The position numbers and the translations under genes are program-made. Positions 33,600-44,599 of a stretch of 64,000 bases of DNA are shown piece by piece. The notes below the pieces were generated by a model. The model worked only from the letters and a program-made list of their open reading frames with translations, searched no databases and was not told the origin of the DNA. Each line of letters starts with the position of its first letter. The stretch's first letter is position 1. Source of the DNA: Bathynomus jamesi (taxonomy: Eukaryota; Arthropoda; Malacostraca; Isopoda; Cirolanidae); contig JAJOZX010003317.1 in assembly GCA_023014485.1 (NCBI GenBank), positions 307,501 to 371,500 of the forward strand. Direction: 5' to 3'.

Positions 33600-34010
33600 A
33601 TGAGTTGTGAAGATTTTACAGTTGAAAAGGTCAGCGCGGAAAGAATAATGCACGTTTCGAAAGGATTGTTTATAAACTTGAATTTAATAGTGATGTTGCA
33701 GCAAGCGATGTCATCTTTGTGCGTGCTTTTGACTGTATTCTATCCGTGTTTAAAGAGCGTGGTAGTTTGACTTCCAATTGTAAAGTGGATACAAAAATAG
33801 TGTTAAACGAGTGGAAAGCCTTTTATATTGAATATAGACACCTGCATACTTTGAGTGGTGGATTAATGTTAAATCTCATATATTTTGTAGTACAACGCAA
33901 TGACGATGTAAATGTGGACTCGATTACGTGTAAGTTTCTATTTTATTTAAGCGTGGTAGAAACTGACCTTAATCCGTGTATTTCCATCTTTTATGCGTTA
34001 TGCACACACA
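33600..34010 (+). pseudogene. unidentified ORF, one frameshift
   Basis: ATG at 33600 gives MSCEDFTVEKVSAERIMHVS. After a frameshift near 33662 a second frame reads KLEFNSDVAASDVIFVRAFD and continues with VFKERGSLTSNCKVDTKIVL and WKAFYIEYRHLHTLSGGLML. It then runs into the microsatellite at about 34003. Codon content looks protein-like but no family is recognised. The apparent C-terminal YIYIYI run is repeat-derived. Confidence 0.4.
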
Positions 34011-34019
34011 CACACACAC

Positions 34020-34091
<72 letters not shown>

Positions 34092-34159
34092 TGTGTGTGT
34101 TCTGATTTTGTTGTATACAGAATTCTTCTGTACTAACTATTATTTTTTGTTTTGATGTG

Positions 34160-34195
<36 letters not shown>

Positions 34196-34228
34196 ATATA
34201 AATATAAATATAATATATATATATATAT
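34003..34228. repeat. (CA)n/(AT)n microsatellite cluster
   Basis: A (CA)n run at 34003-34020 leads into about 65 bases of (TA)n. A second cluster at 34157-34228 ends where element C begins. Confidence 0.9.
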
Positions 34229-37069
34229 TAGGGTAGAGCGAAAATATGAATTTTAGAATATCAATTTGGAATACCAAGGAAAAATTGTAAATGACGCTAA
34301 TTTAAATGTCCACCAAATTTGAACTAGCTGCTGTTTCAATAAGAGGCTCCCCAATGACGAAAAACCGTCACATTTTGAGCCTCAGTTATTCAGACTTCCT
34401 AAAGGGCTTGCAGTGACGAGATGTGTTACAGTTTAGCTTAGTTTATTAGTGTAACTACTTAACCGTTTTTGCAAGCATAAATATTTATTTCTTGTAATTC
34501 TCTGATTTAATTACATTAATTCTATTTTTTCAGACATAATAAAATGGATAAAAAGGTAAAGACAAGGCAATGTAGTATATGCCCAGTTTTTGGCGCTGCT
34601 AAAGAACTAAATAGCAATGGGTTTCCAACCTATGAAGAAATATTTAGACATTATTTATGGGGAAGAGCTGACATAAAGTTCACTAATAATAACAAAGATC
34701 CTGCAGTCTCTGATGTATCAGAAGAGTCGCTTTAGATATTGAAAATATTTGGGTAAAGGCCTCAATTCCAACAGTTTCTCACAAAAGAGTTTTGTATCTT
34801 ATTCGCTCCTATCATAATAAAAATATAGTGTTGATAAAGCCATACAAAGGAAGAAAAGGAAACCCAAATTATCAAAACAAATTACAGTTGTTCAGAGAAA
34901 AAGCTAAAAATTTATTTGATATGCAAATGTGAGTTTGATTCATGTCACTGTGATAAAACTAAAAAGGTTCCTCGCATTGAGCAAAAATTTCTCACTGATC
35001 AAAGAGGAGATAGAAAAATGGCAATTGGCAACATAGATAAAATAACAATTGAAAACTTAAAAAGAATATCAAAAGAAAAGAAGTGGAACTTTCTCGAATT
35101 AAATTAGCAAAAGCATTTCAACTACTAATGATGATGCTGTAGGCCTAGGCCTTCATTCTTTTGATTCGGAGGGTGACATTTCAGCTTGTTCAGGGAAAAA
35201 ATCAAACCCGACCCAAACAAGAGCTGTTGATGATGCTAAACCGTCTAACTCGCATCAACAAATGAGAGTTAATTTAGGAAAAGTTGCACAAGTTTGTGAT
35301 AGATACGGCATATCTGACCGGGCAGGTGCATCTTTGGCATCTGCTGCCCTGCAAGATGTTGGTCCAATAGGAAATGAGAATACCTCCCTCGTAATTGACA
35401 GGAATAAAATTAGAAGAGAAAGGACGAAAATACGGCGTAAAATACAAGATAATGAGGAACACTTAAAAGCTCTATATTTTGATGGAAGAAAAGATAAAAC
35501 TAAATGTCATATCAAGCAAGGTAAAAAATATTATTACATGTTGGTCATTGAAGAACACATAACCTTAGTAAGAGAACCAGGAGAACCAGGGTCTTGCTAT
35601 GTTGGTCATATTGCACCTGTCTCTGGTACTGCTCATGGTATTAAAGATTCGTTAATTCAGTTTTTATCAGGAAATGTTCAAAACATTGATGAACTGGTGG
35701 CTATTGGATGTGATGGAACTCCTGTAAACACAGGGAGGCATAATGGAATTATTAGCCTCTTAGAATTGGCATTAGGTAGACCCTTGCAGTGGCTGATATG
35801 TCAGTTGCACGCTAACGAACTTCCACTTCGCCACTTGTTATATCACATTGATGGGAGCGCAACAGGACCTGATACCTTCTCTGGAACAATTGGCAAAGCA
35901 CTGAAAAATTGTGAACAACTTCGAGTTGCAGGGCTTGATAAAATTGAAGCTGATATACCATACATAGCAAATGAAGACTTAAGTACGGAGCAGAAGTATT
36001 TGCTTGAAATATGTAAAGCTGTGTGCTCAGGTAAATGCTCTCAGGATTTGTCTGCAAAAAATTCAGGAACTTTATCTCATGCAAGGTGGATAACTACAGT
36101 GAATTGAATTCTACGCTAATACATTGTTAAAGATAAACCATCAGAGAACCTTCGTGCATTAGCAACATTTGTAATGAAAGTTTATGCTCCAATGTGGTTT
36201 ACCATTAAGTCAAAATCTTCATGCACAGACGGAGGAAGACATGTCTGGGAAACCATTTCAAGATCAAGATACTTTCCACTCGAGCTGAGAAACGTTGTGG
36301 ATTCTTGAATACAACGCAACACTTATTTTGCTCACCCAGAGAACTTATTGCTCTCCATGATTTCCGATGATCAAGACATCAGAGAGCTGGCAATTCGAAG
36401 AACTATGCTTGCAAGAAGCAAAACACAAAAGGAAATCCGAAAGTTTACAATACCAAGGCTGAACTTTGGAGCAAAAGAATACATTGATGTTATTAACTGG
36501 AAAGAAGAAGGGCGATTAAGTCCTCCGCTTTTGCAGCAATTAACGGAGAAGGAAATGAGAGAGCTCGCTTCCTAACAGTCAGATTTTGGAGGCATACTTG
36601 GGATGCCATGCCACACACAGGCCGTAGAAAGATGTGTTTAGCTAGTAACAGAAGCAGCAACTACAGTTTGTGGAAAAGAACGAAGGGATGGATTCATTCG
36701 AGTGAGATTGGAATCAAGAAACATAATGCCATTTTTCAATACTAAATCACAACATAGTTCGATAAGCAGGAAAAGGAATAAGACTTAGACAAAAGTCCAT
36801 AATAAGGTTGGGTGGGTGGGATGGGCTAGGCTGGAACTCGATGTGCAGCTACCTCCACGTGGTGAGTTCTGTATATAAAATAGCGGAATGCTGCCAAAAA
36901 TGTTCAAATTAGGAAGCGATTTTTTGCCCTCGCTGGGGACCCTGAACATTTAATTCAAGGGACATCAAATTTTGAGTGAACATTGACAGTAGCACGTTGA
37001 CAACTTTTGCAGGTATTCCAATTCGATATTTGAAAACAAAAATGTTTGGTTCGTTTTCACTCCACCCTA
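34229..37069 (+). mobile_element. hAT-like DNA transposon, element C
   Basis: Inverted ends: left TAGGGTAGAGCGAAAATATG, and right in reverse complement TAGGGTGGAGTGAAAACGAA. Further in, both share a ATTGGAATACC-type phrase (34270 and 37014). The interior holds a decayed transposase of the same superfamily as A and B. Flanks are (AT)n, so the 8-bp duplication cannot be read. Confidence 0.78.
34544..36735 (+). pseudogene. hAT-like transposase, element C (broken)
   Basis: N-terminal KTRQCSICPVFGAAKELNS, then after breaks a central 281-codon open frame (35262-36107). It holds LKALYFDGRKDKTKC (first Asp), VAIGCDGTPVNTGRHNGIIS (second Asp), LQWLICQLHANELPLRHLL (CxxH), GPDTFSGTIGKALKNCEQL and SGTLSHARWITTVN. 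After a stop, 36110-36575 covers LRALATFVMKVYAPMWFTIK and YIDVINWKEEGRLSPPLLQQ. Last comes HTQAVERCV with a following stop and LVTEAATTVCGKERRDGFIR (about 36610-36700), equivalent to the ERGV block of A and B. At least five lesions. Confidence 0.72.
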
Positions 37070-37102
37070 ATATATATATATATACATATACATATATATA
37101 TA

Positions 37103-37856
37103 CAACGGGTCCGCCAAAAAAACATGCGCTTGATCGTAACCTAATAAGTCAAAATGTGTTTGGATGATTTATACAAAATTTACAGACAATAACTACCATT
37201 TAATTTTACATAAGCCAGCCGATTTTTATAACTGAATGACTAAATTTGGTTTAATATTAACTTGATTTTTGAGTCCCATAAATCTAAGTGCACAGTGAAA
37301 TAATTTTTTCTCGTTTTTCAGATAAAAAAAAATTACTGTAGATATCCCTCAAATGCCATTCTCTGATGAAGATAAAATAATTATTAAGCATTATAAGCTT
37401 AATAGGGGATATGGAAGGCACAAAATATTAGCGGGATCTCCAATAAAGGAATGACACTGGGTGGACTCGATACGATGCTGAAAAAAATTGATGCTACAGG
37501 CAGTACTGTTAGCACAAAAGGTAGTGGTCGTCCAAGGAGTGTTAGAACTGAAGAAAACATTGAAGAGGTTTTTTCCCGAATTCCGAACAGTCCTGATTTG
37601 AATCCTGTTGATTATGGGATCCGGGAAAAACTTGTCAGAACGAGTTTATCGCGGTAAGAAAATCAGAAATGTTAACCACCTGAGAGATGTTCTGATTGAA
37701 CAATGGGCCGAATTCCACAAGACCAGATTGGTTCAGCAGTAGATCAATTTAGACGAAGACTTCGAAAAGTAATAGAAGTTGGAGGAAAACATATTGAACA
37801 GTATTTTTAGTTTGACATTTTAATAACATTTTATATGAAAGGAATTTTTGGTTGTA
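37103..37856 (+). mobile_element. mariner remnant with internal deletion
   Basis: From ATG 37353 the HTH can be read (PFSDEDKIIIKHYKLNRGYG), then KGSGRPRSVRTEENIEEVFS. After a deletion comes the end of the catalytic domain NSPDLNPVDYGI, with a frame-shifted YRGKKIRNVNHLRDVLIEQW and the tail VGGKHIEQYF. The left end near 37103 (ACGGGTCCGCCAAAAAAACA) is probably the TIR. No matching right TIR was found before the next mariner at 37857. Confidence 0.65.
37353..37808 (+). pseudogene. mariner-like transposase fragment (HTH plus third acidic residue)
   Basis: Encodes the DNA-binding start and the last catalytic block (PDLNPVDYG) only; the first two Asp residues are lost in the deletion. Frame breaks near 37451, 37620 and 37725 can be seen. 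It fits a non-irritans mariner lineage by its DLNPVDY motif, but subfamily is not assignable. Confidence 0.65.
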
Positions 37857-39139
37857 TCAGGTCATCCCATAAGTAATGTCGTTTTTTAGATCGGAATTTG
37901 AAGAACAAAAAAAAAAAACTCAAATGAAACATTTTTAATCCAGTATATATTTTCCATCGGAATCACTGACACTCTGCCAACGTCCTACAAGCTTTTCAAT
38001 GCCATGTTTATAAAATTCAGGCGGTTTTGGGGCAAAACGTACAAAAACTGGTGTGTAGGTCATTTAAACAAATATACTGTTTCTCGTCAAGATAGTTTTG
38101 CAGACTCCTGAAGAGATGATAATCTGAAGGCGCAAGTTCTGGAGAATATGGAGGATGTGGAAGTTTTTCCCACCCAAGCTCCTCAATTTTTACAGAAGTG
38201 ATCCGAGCGGTATGAGGACGTGCGTTGTCATGGTGGAACACGATTCCTTTCCGATTAACCAAAGAAGTTCTCTTTTCTTTTAGTGCAGTGTTCAATCGAT
38301 GAGCGGTGATTGTTTGGTTGTGTGGTAAGGTTTCAAAGTGTATTACACCAGCTTTATCCCTCCAAACACAAAGCAACACCTTCCGAGGGTGAAGATTTGG
38401 TTTTGGCTGTGGTGTCGCTGGTTCTCCGGCACAAACCCACTGTCGACGGCGCTTAACATTCTGGTACAGTATCCACTTTTCATCACCAGTCACTAAACGG
38501 TGCAAAAACGGACCTTGGCGTTCACAGGAATGAATAGCTGTGCTAATGTTTACCCGCACCCTCAGATTGTCGACCGACAATTCATGTGGCACCCATTTTC
38601 CTAACTTAGGCACTTTCCCGAGTTGTTGCAAATGTCGATGGATGGTGGACAGGGATGAATTGAATTTCTGGGCCAATTCTTCGACAGTTGTTGAACAGTC
38701 TTCTTCAAGTGCGGCTAACAGCAGGTCATCATCAAACTCAGCAGGGCGTCCAGAGCGTGCTGCATCTGTCAAACAGCAGTCACCATTCCTAAACTTTTGT
38801 AACCATCCATTTCCTCATTTCTTGTGACATTTCCTCACATGCAGAATATTGTTGCCATAAACGTCCTGAATGTTTCGCGTTGCTTCAGTAGCACTATTCC
38901 CTTTTTTGAACTCGTAAAGCATTATATGCCTGAGATGCTCTTCTGATAACGCCATGTTTATGAGGGGTTCACATAAAGCAAAACACACGTCTTCACTGGT
39001 CAAGGTCTGTAAAGTATGTAGGAAAACACGATAGATCTACTCTTAGATATAATCTTCGGAAAATTTATGCTTAAACCGAGTAGAACTAGTTTAAACTTAA
39101 TCTATCGTAAAAAACGACATTACTTATGGGATGACCTGA
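37857..39139 (-). mobile_element. mariner transposon, near full length
   Basis: 1283 bp, normal for mariner. TIRs are perfect for at least 31 bases: TCAGGTCATCCCATAAGTAA and onward at 37857-37887, mirrored to 39139. Flanked by TA on both sides (37855-37856 and 39140-39141). On its right it abuts CR1 copy 4, but on its left the CR1 does not continue. Confidence 0.92.
37935..38955 (-). pseudogene. mariner transposase DD34D, two or more frameshifts
   Basis: Start at 38955 (MALSEEHLRHIMLYEFKKGN) gives the first HTH. A frame break near 38815 precedes the long open part 38772-38017: GRPAEFDDDLLLAALEED, LVTGDEKWILYQN (D1), FHHDNARPHTARI (D2), YSPELAPSDYHLFRSL (third Asp, 34 residues after D2). A second break near 38040 is followed by PEFYKHGIEKLVGRWQSVSD and stop at 37935. 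The catalytic triad is complete. The WVPHEL clamp-loop motif is present. Confidence 0.9.
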
Positions 39140-39141
39140 TA

Positions 39142-41743
39142 CTATCGAAAGTGAACAATTTGTCAAAATTTACGTTATCGATGTTATCAACGATTTTGAA
39201 AACTTCAATAAGCTCCCCCCACTTAATCTCCTAGTTTTGAGTGAATGCAAGTCCAACCCTTTAATCCTATATTCATAAGGCTTGTTGCGCAATGACGGAA
39301 TTAGTTTCGTGGCACGACGGTGAACCCTTTCTAACCTATCAATATCCTCACGCAAATACGGGCAACAAAACTGCTGAACGGCATATTCTAATTGAGGCCT
39401 GACTAGGGACTTGTAAAGGGGCAACATAATCTCCTTCGATTTAAATTCGAAATTACGCGCTATGAAGCCTAACATCCTATTAGCTTTTGCGCAAGACTCC
39501 AGGCACTGGTTCCTAACTTTTAAATCCTTAAATACGCGTACGTCTAAATCTACTTCCTCATTAACGCTCGCTAGCTCTCTATCATCCATCGTGTACGTGT
39601 AATTATTGTTACGAGAACCTATATGCAAAACTTTACATTTGTCTACGTTAAATTGCATCTGCCACTTATCCGTCCACCCCATAATCCTATTTACATCGTC
39701 TTGGAGCCTATTTCTATCGTCCTCGTTAACAACCTTACCGCCTATTTTAGTATCGTCCGCGAATTTTGACAAGTTACTAGTCAATCCTACATCTATGTCG
39801 TTAATGTAAATTATGAATAGCAATGGGCCTAACACTGAACCCTATGGGACACCGCTACCTACATCCAAACACCCCGATTCACTACCATTAACAACGACAC
39901 TGTATCCAAGCACTAAGCCATTCCTCTAATCAATTAGCTACCTGACGGCGTATACCGTGCGCTTTGACCTTCGCAATTAATCTTGTATGCGGAACTGTAT
40001 CGAACGCCTTTTTAAAATCTATGCCTATCGTATTCGCGCACTATTTCGTTATAAAATTCTAACAAATTAGTTAAACAAGATCTTTGGCGTCGAAACCCAT
40101 GCTGACTACTATTAATCAAATCGCGACTTTCTTAGTGATCGATGATACGATCCCTAACTACAGATTCCAAAAGTTTACCGACAATTGACATTAAGCTAAT
40201 GGGCCTATAATAGCTAGCTACTCTGCGGTCGCCTTTTTAAAAAATGGGCGTGACGTTAGCTAATTTGAAGTCTTCAGGAATAATCTCCGTTTCGAGTGAC
40301 TGATTAAAAATCTTCGTAAAGGGGCCGACGATAACGTCTTTCAAATCTTTCAAATGTCTGGGATAAAAAGCGTCAGTGCCTGGAGCCTTGCTAACTTTTA
40401 GCCTATCGATATAATGCGCAATCTCACCCTCGTAAACAGTTATTTCATCCAAAATAGTCTCTCTACTAAATGGAACGATATCGTCCACATCGGAGACATT
40501 ATTTACGTTTTCTACGGTAAAAACTGTCGCAAAAAAGTTATTGAAAATACCCGCCATCGCCTGAGCGTCAGAAGCCAAAGCGCCGTTAACATCCACTAGA
40601 GGACCTAGGTTATCTTTTATCGGCTTACGATTATTGACGTATTCAAAAAACTTTTTTGGATTATGTTTACTATCCGCAGCTATAAGTATCTCTAAATTAC
40701 GCTTAGCATTCCGAACTGATCTTTTAACCTGACGTCTAAGCTCGATATATTTCTTAAAGTTAGCTGCCGTGCCATTGCGCTTATTAAGTCTATACGCTCT
40801 GTTACTCTCTTTTATGAACTCGCCTATTTCCCTAGTCCACTACTTGGGCTTACAATGAATTCTAGCGCTCTTGGGCCTACGAGGAATAAACTCCCTTTCA
40901 ATATTCCTAGAACTTTCTTTAAACGCCTCCCAATGCAAATTTGTGTCATTACCCATAAAGAGTTATCCCAGTCCACTACTCTCATCCTATCCGCAAAACT
41001 ATCAAAATTAGCCCTACGAAAATCAGGGACTTCTATTACGTTACTATCTTTAGTGTTATCAATAGCTTAAACCTAAAAATTTGATGATCACTACATCCTA
41101 AACTCTCGCCTACTTCTAAACTTTCGACTATATTTTCGCCATTCATCATCACCAAATCCAAAATATCGTCACCGGGCGTTGGTTCGGTAACCATCTGTCG
41201 TAAAAAATTATCTTCCATGAACTCAATCTTAAACCCTCCTCATTACCAGTAAAAGTCTTGTAATTAACATTAGGGAGGTTAAAGTCTCGGACAATTATAC
41301 TATTCCGATTGTCAATAAAGTTACCAAGAAGTGAGTAAAACCTAGTATGGGGATCGAGGGGTTGAACGGGAGGTCGAAAACAACAACAAAATTAAAACTA
41401 ATACTACGCGCCCTAACTTCAACTCATATTGCATTAATTGCTGCCTGAAAATCTCTCTTAACCTCGATAGCCGAAAGGGAATTACGAATGTACAGCAAAA
41501 CGCCGCCACCAATCCTATGTAACCTATCATTAGTAGAGTTTAAAACCCGGTATATCAAGTTCCCCCAACAAGTCCCCGAGTCACGGTATTTAACCACGTT
41601 TCAGTGATAGCAACTATATCGTAGATGCTGGAATAAATTATTGCCTTAAATTCGTTTAATTTATTTCTAATACTACGCGCGTTACAATAAAAGACGTTTA
41701 AGTTATTTTTTACCACGGGCCGGCGTTTTAAACTATTTTTCAC
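39142..41743 (-). pseudogene. CR1 family 2 ORF2 (endonuclease and RT), decayed
   Basis: EN pieces: VFYCNARSIRNKLNEFKAII and TETWLN (41743-41590), then YRPP region near 41380. GDFN is changed to RDFNLPNVNYK near 41265, and GCSDHQIFRFKL lies near 41070. RT: YIDRLKVSKAPGTDAFYPRH (40430-40370), motif A damaged by a deletion near 40015 (YLDFKKAFD is lost), PQGSVLGPLLFIIYIND with stop-like damage near 39840, and KFADDTKIGGKV at about 39738-39775. Thumb text DRLERVHRRATKLIPSL and ETRRL lies near 39240-39330. Many small indels relative to copy 3. Confidence 0.85.
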
Positions 41744-42772
41744 GTCGGGCCCGCGTTCCCCGGACCCACAACGTTTAAAGAAGGCTTCGACCTATACAGC
41801 TTTCGTACGTTTTCGTCAATTAACCTACCTAGCCTAGCATTACCTATTTCATTAAAATGCTCCCCATCTTTTATGAAAAGGTTAGGATCACTGAATTCTG
41901 ACCACAGCTTTACGAAGGGTACATTTCCTTCAGCACAAATCTCTTCTAATTTATTAAACGTGTAAAACGATATTTTTGAAATCCTAAGACCCAAACCGTG
42001 CCTAGGGGTGATACCTAGAACTAAAGACCTATCTGACCTTTTCTTTAGGGACCTAATTAAACCCCTATATATCTCCAAAATGTCAGGCACTCTCGTATCG
42101 GGCCTATAAGAGTCGTTGCCCCTACCATCGTCACCAACATCGAGTGACGGGAGAATGTCATTCCTATCCACTTCGTCTCTAACACTGTCAACCCTGGCCC
42201 CTGGGAGACAGACCTTCCTTCTCTTGGTTGGATGCCGTTCACCGAACTCTTTATCCATATGGCGCACTTAAGAGTCCCCAATTAAAATAGTTTCTCCCTC
42301 ATTCATGTTCCTTTCCAAATGGGCGGAAGGGTTCGAAACCTCAATAGTGGGGGGGATTACTATCACCTAACGTACGCGGCCTAGCTCCAACCTTAACTTC
42401 TCTAAATCTCTCCCCATCTACTAATCTCGGACCAACCTCAACCGCTTCCTCAACTTTATCCAACCTTCCCGATAAGCTACCTAAACTAGAAACTAGGTTA
42501 CGCACCTCACCCCCCCAATTACTAACGTCTTCAAAGTTAGTATTGGTTCGGCTTTCGTTAACCGTAGCCCTACCCCTGCCCTCATCAAGCGTTGAAAGTC
42601 TTTCCGTTACCTCACGTACACCTGGTTATATGTTAACTATTTCCTCCCTCAACTCGCAAAAGAAACAAACTGATCTCTCGGTAATCGCCACAGGACCGCA
42701 GTTATCATCTTTAAAATCCGAATACCACCGGTTTACCCTACACCTAACACACGACGTTTTCTGGGACGGCAT
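41740..42772 (-). pseudogene. CR1 family 2 ORF1, Zn-binding plus SGNH esterase
   Basis: ATG at 42772 starts MPSQKTSCVRCRVNRWYSDF with a CxxC pair and, after ITERSV, CFFC as the second pair. A heptad-like linker follows (VRNLVSSLGSLSGRLDKVEE). The esterase block I reads ILIGDS with a stop just after it (about 42265-42285). Then come KRRKVCLPGARVDSV, a PDTRVPDILEIYRGLIRSLK block and the C-terminal IKDGEHFNEIGNARLG with Asp and His. In-frame stops lie near 42630, 42345 and 42265. Same layout as family 1 ORF1 but strongly diverged. Confidence 0.8.
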
Positions 42773-42960
42773 CGTGCAGTTAAAATTAGTTTATAACCGT
42801 CACAAGTTTAAGTTAAATTAAGCCGGCACGCTATGAAAACTTCTAAATCGCTAAAAACCACTAATATTCAATTACTTAACTATAACAATGTGAATATATA
42901 CACAAGTATATAAAATTCAAAACTTTACAAAGTAAAATTATTAGCAATATGTAAAATTAG

Positions 42961-43218
42961 AAGCAATATCAGAGAGCTCAGGAAATGCGTCCATTTAGTA
43001 CAGAGTCTGGCTGACGAATACACAGAGTTTGGCTGATGAATGTGTACAGAATCTGGCTGATAATAATAATAATGATAATGAAATTACATATCTTGATTTA
43101 GTAAATTAATGATATATGATACGGCCGTAGGCTCGAACAACAACTATTCGAAAAGATTGTGGTGTGGGACGCGATATGTATGTACAGTATATATACCTAT
43201 ATATCTTCTATATATAGA
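42961..43218. other. unassigned, imperfect short duplication
   Basis: GAGTCTGGCTGACGAATACA (43001-43020) is echoed by near copies of ACAGAGTTTGGCTGATGAAT and AGAATCTGGCTGATAAT up to 43060, an imperfect three-fold repeat. Then AT-rich sequence up to the next transposon. Confidence 0.5.
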
Positions 43219-43873
43219 CATGGTGTTTCAGGAGGAAAGGTCAATACTTCTGGAGGTGATAGTATCGGTCATTGTGAGAAAAAAAGTTCATATGAACATG
43301 TGTCTAATTCTGAATGGTTACGGAGAGAGAGCTGTTTGAATCTACAAATACAAAAGCATTGTTAATGGTAATCAAGAAAGAGAAACCAATTACTGTTTCT
43401 AACATTTAATATTTAAACATTGGCATTTTGAATGGTATCAGATACAGAAATGACAAATTTGTTACAGTTTACAATACGTTTTCAAAAATCCCACCATCAA
43501 CCTCAACGCACTTTGCAACTCGTGTGCGAAGATCGCGTGTTGTTCGTCTGAGTTGATCTTGACATTCCTTTATGGGGGCAGCAGCATCCAAAATGCGCGA
43601 GAGCAATTCGTCTTGTGTACCCACCTTTCTTTTGTAAACTTGACTTTTCATCCACCCCCACAAACAATAATCTAACGGAGAGAGATCTGGGGACCTTGGT
43701 GGCCATTGAATGGGAACACCGGGAGGGAGGAAGAGCTGCATGCGCATCAGATTCAAAGAGCTCTATCTCCGTAACCATTCAGAATTAGACACATGTTCAT
43801 ATGGACTTTTTTTCTCACAATGACCGATATTATCACCTACCGAAGTATTGACCTTTCCTCCTGAAACACCCTC
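43219..43873 (-). mobile_element. internally deleted mariner-like element with long TIRs
   Basis: TIRs of about 105 bp: GGTGTTTCAGGAGGAAAGGT onward at 43222, mirrored at 43870, with a few differences. They include the phrase TGTCTAATTCTGAATGGTTA. Flanks are TA-rich. Only the end of a transposase gene lies between, so the element is non-autonomous. Confidence 0.87.
43469..43756 (-). pseudogene. mariner-like transposase C-terminal fragment
   Basis: About 85 codons: IQWPPRSPDLSPLDYCLWGW (third acidic residue), MKSQVYKRKVGTQDELLSRI, RVAKCVEVDGGIFENVL. Same class as the DUF4817-type fragment at 9567-9822 but clearly another family. The N-terminal domain and first two catalytic residues are deleted. 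Confidence 0.8.
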
Positions 43874-43875
43874 TA

Positions 43876-43939
43876 TATATAGTATATATATATAGTGTGT
43901 GTATATATATCGTGTATATAGATATATATATATATATAT

Positions 43940-43987
<48 letters not shown>

Positions 43988-43994
43988 ATATATA

Positions 43995-44031
<37 letters not shown>
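43876..44031. repeat. (AT)n/(GT)n compound microsatellite
   Basis: About 155 bases of TA repeats broken by several GTGTGT phrases. The reading frames through it (YIYIYI) are not genes. Confidence 0.95.
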
Positions 44032-44035
<4 letters not shown>

Positions 44036-44332
44036 CGCAAGGGGGTTCTAAGCTCGTGCTCTTGAGTGCTCTTTGTGCTCGTTTGTACGTGCTTGTTCCT
44101 GGAGGTTTCACGTGCGCCCTCCCGGCCCTAGCACCCAAGGATGATGGGGCTCGACCCTGCAGTCCTTGTCATCCTTTGGTCTTTTTCCACTTTGACTGTC
44201 CCCTCCACCCTTTCTTTTTCCTCTGTCTTTCCTCTCACTTTTTCTTTGTTTTTCCGCCGAGATATGCCCTTTTAAATAGAGGCGAATCGGTTCTTCCCGA
44301 ACTTAAAAAAAAAAAAAATATATATATATATA
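44032..44332. other. unassigned, ends in an A14 run
   Basis: A GC-richer 290-base stretch that ends GAACTT then 14 A (44306-44319) and (TA)n. The poly-A end suggests the tail of a plus-strand retroposed element (SINE or LINE tail), but no tRNA-like head or coding end is visible. Confidence 0.4.
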
Positions 44333-44556
44333 CACGGTGAACCAAAAGTAGGTGGACAGTAGGTTGAATACGGTTTGTGTTATATTATATTATAACTATG
44401 GTGTTCATTATAACTATGGTGTTTGTGTTTTATTATATTAAATATTATAACTAAATTTATTTAAATTTTATTTTGTATTATAGTATACAAAAAATTAAAT
44501 ATGTATTCTCAAAATAAACGTTATCATTTACTGTCCACCTACATTTGGTTCACCCT
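44333..44556. mobile_element. MITE, mariner/Tc1-like ends
   Basis: 224 bp with inverted ends GGTGAACCAAAAGTAGGTGG (44336) and, in reverse complement of the right side, GGTGAACCAAATGTAGGTGG. Both run on with ACAGTA. Flanked by TA tracts. The interior is AT-rich and includes a tandem AACTATGGTGTTCATTAT/AACTATGGTGTTTGTGTT. No gene. Confidence 0.85.
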
Positions 44557-44599
44557 ATATATATATACACTTGTTACTTTACTTACTTTTGTTGAGTTT

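Larger units (their letters stand above)
26027..34010. mobile_element. Polinton/Maverick remnant
   Basis: A cluster of genes typical of these large virus-like DNA transposons: on the minus strand a retroviral-type integrase, a structural protein gene and a small basic protein, and on the plus strand a protein-primed family B DNA polymerase. These are followed by unidentified ORFs to about 34010. All are broken. I did not find the packaging ATPase, the cysteine protease or the terminal inverted repeats, so the limits are set by gene content only. Polintons code for capsid proteins and may form virions; here nothing is intact. Confidence 0.8.
39140..42960 (-). mobile_element. CR1-like LINE, family 2, copy 4
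   Basis: Minus-strand CR1 with ORF1 (start 42772), endonuclease and RT, cut at 39140 by the edge of the mariner before the RT C-terminus. It is the only family 2 copy here with ORF1. The 5' leader upstream of 42772 is AT-rich, and its end near 42960 is a guess. Confidence 0.85.

Noticed and set aside
43833..44138. 101-aa minus-strand ORF
   Set aside because: Crosses a compound (AT)/(GT) microsatellite; artefact.
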